64,000 nucleotides of DNA from Absidia repens. Lineage: Eukaryota; Mucoromycota; Mucoromycetes; Mucorales; Cunninghamellaceae. The stretch covers positions 116,512 to 180,511 of the forward strand of contig MCGE01000052.1 in assembly GCA_002105175.1 (NCBI GenBank). Direction: 5' to 3'. The position numbers and the translations under genes were made by a program. This document shows, piece after piece, positions 59,806 through 64,000 of this stretch; positions within the stretch are counted from its first letter, which is position 1; every line of letters starts with the position of its first letter. The notes under the pieces were generated by a model. The model ran no database searches. It was not told the DNA's origin and saw nothing but the letters and a program-made list of their open reading frames with translations.

Positions 59806-60708
59806 AGTGCATAAACATTTTTTTCTTTTCTTATTTTTATTATTTTTATTTTTATTGGTTCGTTCGTATGTTTTAACCTTCTTTCTCGTCACATTGCTAC
59901 CGCTGTCATTTTTAAACTCAAGTCCTTTATAAACACCGTTCCCGCCCCTTACATATAATTATCCCTTAATTTTTTTTAGTATAAATACCTCACCATTTTT
60001 TGCAGTAATCTCTTTTTCTTTAGTTCTTATCTTCTATATATTTACTCAATCTTTTTTATAAAATTCAGTACAAAGGTTTTTAACCACCAAATCACTGTCT
60101 TATTTTTATTTTGTTTCTATCGTCTATATAGAAACTTTCTTTTATTTTTTGTGACTACAAGTCCTCTTTTTATTTTATTTTTACTGTGTGTTATACACTT
60201 ATTTTTATTGAACCAACAAAGGTCAATACTTTTCTTTTTTTATTTTATTTTACTTTTCCAAGTTTATTTTTTATAAACTTTCTCTACAGTTGGACTTTAT
60301 CTACAAAAGTTCTGGTGCTCACTACTCTCTATTCTATTTTTGTCCGAATCAGGAACAAGATATTTCAAATTCCGCCCCAAGGAACAAATTTATTTTTCAA
60401 GCTCTAAACAAGCAAAAGCTATACTAAAGGATAACTCAAGACATCCTATTCAACCCAGAAAAACATAAAAACCTACAAAAACACAATCCAGTTGGACTAA
60501 AATCACAAATTTAGCCGCAACATATTTGGTGCTCACTACAGGGATATCTACTCAAAATTTCCAAAGAAACATCACTCAAAACTTTTAATAGCCTCAAACT
60601 CAAGTAAACTCTGCCAAGATTTCAAGACGCAACGTCCACACTTACAAACCCTACCTCCGAAATATTTATCAAAACTTTCAAAAATACAAATTGGAAACCA
60701 AAAACAAG
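59806..60708. other. T-rich then A-rich leader before gag
   Basis: 59815-60400 is very T-rich on plus; TGGTGCTCACTAC occurs near 60313 and 60529. From about 60400 the strand is A-rich to the gag start. It may be LTR plus untranslated leader of the element; ends were not defined. Confidence 0.35.
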
Positions 60709-61165
60709 ATGAACGAACAAACTGTGTTGGCTAATGGACCTATCTACCAACCGAAAATGAAGCTAATGCCATTTTCTGGATTTGAAGGAGAAGACTTCAG
60801 AAATTTTAAACAAACATGGATACTGTAACTACTTTGCACTCTCAAACATCAATGATGAAGATCGCAAGCTGATTATACTCAAGACACAATTGTACCACGC
60901 TGCTAGGACTTTTGTAAACAAATTGCTAAAAACAAAAGACCCACTTTCATACTCCGAAGTCATGAAAAAATTGATGGATCAATATATCACCCCTGGACTC
61001 ATACAAACATATGAGTATGCCTTCAACAACATGGTGCAAGGTATTGACGAACATCCAAGAACATTCTACGCAAGACTGTTTGAAGCTGCTGAACTTGCTG
61101 AAATTGATTCCGAATCAATGATTCAAAGCCGATTCCGAGCAGGAGTACATCCTATCATACACTAA
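60709..61165 (+). pseudogene. Retrotransposon gag fragment
   Basis: ATG at 60709 opens MNEQTVLANGPIYQPKMKLM followed by PFSGFEGEDFRNF; a shift near 60815 leads into GYCNYFALSNINDEDRKLII, LKTQLYHAARTFVNKLLKTK, YSEVMKKLMDQYITPG and FYARLFEAAELAEIDSESMI. The layout F.G......F...........L......A.......L follows gag capsid-like regions of Ty3/gypsy elements. It is cut at 61165 by R1 GGGATCTCTAAGA repeats. Confidence 0.7.
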
Positions 61166-62475
61166 GAGAGATCTCTAAGAGGGATCTCTAAGAGGGATCT
61201 CTAAGAGGGATCTCTAAGAGGGATCTGCGAACTTTTAATGACGTTTAAACACACATCATTGAAGTAAAGACAGGTTTTATTGAAGCAAAGACAAATTTTA
61301 TTGAAGCAGAGACATGTTGTATTGAAGAAAAGAGACATATTAAGACAATCACTACAACCCCTAAAATCCTAGAATCAAAATGAAAGGGTTTCCCCATGCA
61401 TCTTGTAATCCCTTTTCTGAAACCCTTCTAAACTAGTCCTAACAAAACGCCAAGGCCACCAGGTCCACAACGAGCCAAAAACAATGAAGAAAAAATGACT
61501 TTTTGTTAAAAAAAAAAGAAAAAGAAAGAGAAAGAGAAAAAGAAAATGGGGGATGCCGCTTGAAAAATAATTCAGGCTGAGCGGGTTTTGATTTTCAATC
61601 CTGTCACAGAAAAATCTGGAGGGTCGTCAACAAAAAAAAAACGAAGTCGGGAAAGCCTACAGCCATAATAACAAACCCCTACGCTTCAGTATTGCTTACA
61701 ACATTATAGGACGCAGAAGCATTTACCGTACTAAATTGGTTTGGAAAATAGATCACCACACTATAGGGATAGACTACCAAACAAGAATACTGTAGCATGT
61801 AGAATAGACTACCACAGTATATTAGTATGTACATTAGTATGCAGATTAGTCTACCACAGTAGAATAGCTTTGTTACCCAATGTTCATTGCAAAATAAAAA
61901 AAACTTTTATTGAAACATGATAGTCAATACTATACTAAAAGGAAAGAAGATGTAAAAATAGGGGCCGCTAATAGTAGTTGAGAGAGGCGCTAATCTAGAT
62001 GAATGGTGTAGAAGAAGGAACGATGTACGATGTACGATAAAAAAGGGATTTCTAAAAGGGATCTCTATAAAAGGGGATCTCCAAACTTCTAATGAAGCTT
62101 AAGCACACATTTTTTTCAAACAAAGACAAGGTTTATTGAAGCAGAGATATGCTTTATTGAAGAAAAGAGACATATACATATACTAAGCTAATCAAGACAT
62201 TTCCCCAAGATTCTAGAAGCAAAATGAAAGGGTTTCCCCATGCATCTTGTAATCGCTAATCTCAAAACCCTTCTAAACTAGTCCTAACAGAAAGCCAAGG
62301 CCACCACCTCCACAACGAGCAAAAAACAGTGAAGAAAAAATGAATTTTTGTTTAAAAAAAAGGAAAGAAAGAGAAAGAGAGAGAAAATGGGGGATGCCCC
62401 TTGAAAAATAATTCAGGCTGAGCGGGGTTTTATTTAAATTCCCTTCACAAAAATATCCAGAGGTCCGTCAACAAA
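61166..62475 (+). repeat. Repeat family R1, about one and a half units
   Basis: It begins with four exact copies of the 15-mer GGGATCTCTAAGAGG-type repeat, then the full R1 order with hairpin cores near 61380-61430 and 62225-62275. Confidence 0.8.
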
Positions 62476-63040
62476 AAAAAAAAGGAGGCTCCTGCTATCT
62501 ATCAAACAAAAAGGACTCCTGCTATCTATCAAAACAAAAAGCGGGGCCCTTCTATCTATAAAAAAAAGGTTCCTGATATATTTCAAAAAAAAAAAAGGAT
62601 TCCAGCTGTCTATCAAAAAAAAAGGGGTTCCTGTCGTATTTGTCATCTGTCACTAATCATTTCCCACACTATCACACTTGTCATTCCTATACAGGTATAA
62701 GACACAGCCTCGAGTATCCACTACTTAGGCATATATACTTATATCTATAGATAACCAACTTCCCATAGCCTCATATTACCATTCTTCGACAATATCCACA
62801 GCCACAACTAGCACAGCCTTCTTTTTCCCATTTTATTAATAAAAACCCTTCCTCATTTTATTCAATAAAAACCATATCTGTTATATCACTTATTTTTTAT
62901 AACGTCTTCTATTTTATCAAATATTACAGTTCCTGTGGTCTATCAAAAAAAAAAAAAAGGTTCCCGCTATCCTTCAAAAAAAAAGACTACCTGCTGTCTA
63001 TTAAAAAAAGCCCCCCACCTCCCCCGTCAAAAAAAAAATA
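62470..63040 (+). repeat. A-tract minisatellite, with an inserted LTR
   Basis: Units such as CTCCTGCTATCTATCAAACA and TTCCAGCTGTCTATCAAAAA run from 62480; the array is split by the L1 LTR at 62632-62928 and resumes at 62934. Confidence 0.75.
62632..62928 (+). mobile_element. Solo LTR, family L1, target duplication GTTCC
   Basis: It starts TGTCGTATTTGTCATCTG and ends AAATATTACA; GTTCC flanks at 62627-62631 and 62929-62933. It is nearly identical to 17146-17445. Confidence 0.9.
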
Positions 63041-63479
63041 CCCTCATTCCTCATTCATGAATAAACTTTTCTTTTTATTGAAATATTACTACACTTCTGA
63101 TCTCTAAACTAAAACGATCGCCTGAACCATTGGAGATCTGAAGAAGGCATTCCGTAAAAAAAAAAAAAAAGAAGAGGGAGATCAAAAAAAAGGGGGCTGT
63201 TAAACCAAATAAAATTATGTATACTAAAAACCTATTTATTGCATAATAAAAGATTAAATATAAAATAAGAATATAATAAAATAAAGAGAGGGGAGGAGAC
63301 AAAAAGTACTTACCGTTATATTGAGAACGGTTTAGAGTATGAATAAAATAAGAATATAGGGTGAAGAAAAAAGGGAAAGAGAGATAAAAATATAAAATGT
63401 CAAAAATATTAATAAAGTCTAAAATCTAATATGGAGTCGGAGTAAAAAAAGAGAGAAAATCAAAAGAGGACCGTCATCA

Positions 63480-64000
63480 CAACACATTCCCGCTGCTAAA
63501 CCGAGGAAATAATACTAAGAGGTTGTCAGTTCGTTGGTAGTATTGCGTAGAGACTTTCCATGAACGCGGTGCTTGAATACCACGCCTTGTTCATCCATGA
63601 GTCTATAGGAGTCCTTGTAACATTCAATGATTTGATATATCTTGGAGGAGGAAAATTGGAGCTAATTTTCCTTTTCCCCCTCGCGCTTATGATCCATGAT
63701 CACACTTTATCACCAACTCATAAATTGAGGTAAAACCTTGGGCATTGTTTTTCTCTTGAAGTATGGAGGCATCGGTTTCCAATGACTGCACGGATTCCCC
63801 AAAGCTTAATCAAACGTTCAAAACCCATTGATTTACCAACTTGATATAATACACCTTGATCTGGGAGAACAGGAGGTTGACCAAAAAAGGCTTCGTAGGG
63901 TGAAATCTTGAGCTTGGTATGTTTTCTTGATTCGGTAGGCGTATAATGCTGCAGGCAAAAGATCGTCCCATTGTTTTTTCATTTTCCGTGACCATTTTCT
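63480..64000 (-). pseudogene. Ty3/gypsy-type integrase C-terminus, running off the right edge
   Basis: Reading leftwards from the edge: KWSRKMKKQWDDLLPAALYA, then after a shift TKLKISPYEAFFGQPPVLPD, and FYLNL, VGDKV, with WI.DHK in another frame. The order (W...LP.AL.AYR..., SPYE.F.G..P.LP, VGDKVW) is that of gypsy-type integrase core end and its C-terminal module. Stops and shifts show decay. The remainder lies outside the window. Confidence 0.65.

Overview
The window looks like nuclear DNA of an early-diverging filamentous fungus, most likely Mucoromycota. The grounds are AT-rich sequence, short GTAAGT..AG introns, long A/T homopolymers, a fungal TOM13/Mim1 gene, and a dense mix of Tc1, PiggyBac, LINE and LTR relics. 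No ribosomal or tRNA gene was seen. Identifications rest on reading motifs by eye; no database search was possible.

Region 1 (1-12.9 kb) is a normal gene-rich segment. In order: the 5' part of an unknown gene leaving the left edge (minus); a six-exon SAM-dependent methyltransferase (minus); a UCH-family deubiquitinase with a 12-nt exon (plus); an intronless protein joining a Pyr_excise-like domain to a Cys/His tail (minus); the large subunit of splicing factor U2AF in nine exons (minus); TOM13/Mim1 (minus); and divergently from it the oligosaccharyltransferase subunit OST5/TMEM258 (plus). Between 2.9 and 6.7 kb only an old repeat copy and unconvincing ORFs are seen.

Region 2 (13.7-26.2 kb) is nested repeats: family R1 (shared hairpin-containing core) in both orientations, several solo LTRs with exact 5-bp target duplications, a Tc1 transposon split by one of them, a C-rich minisatellite, and a long-TIR element holding only an 85-aa zinc-ribbon ORF.

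Region 3 (26.2-34.95 kb) differs in composition (GC-richer, then T/G-rich on the plus strand). It opens with a three-exon gene for a Pro/Ala/Val-rich 691-aa protein with a CG-rich repeated upstream region, followed by a possible two-exon small gene, an array of splice-site-bounded repeats without an open frame, several tandem arrays with periods of about 240, 118 and 56 bp, and an unrecognised 288-codon ORF.

Region 4 (35-64 kb) is again transposon-rich: two decayed PiggyBac transposases (one in a 2.4-kb element bounded by TTAA), a second long-TIR element without an ORF, a 5'-truncated LINE with a 13-bp target duplication, an IS630/Tc1-type transposase relic, a Helitron-type helicase C-terminus, a 2.45-kb unit in three tandem copies (the third with a 0.9-kb deletion), further solo LTRs, a retrotransposon gag fragment, and a Ty3/gypsy-type integrase relic at the right edge. 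Several insertions are confirmed inside this window by a related copy that lacks them.
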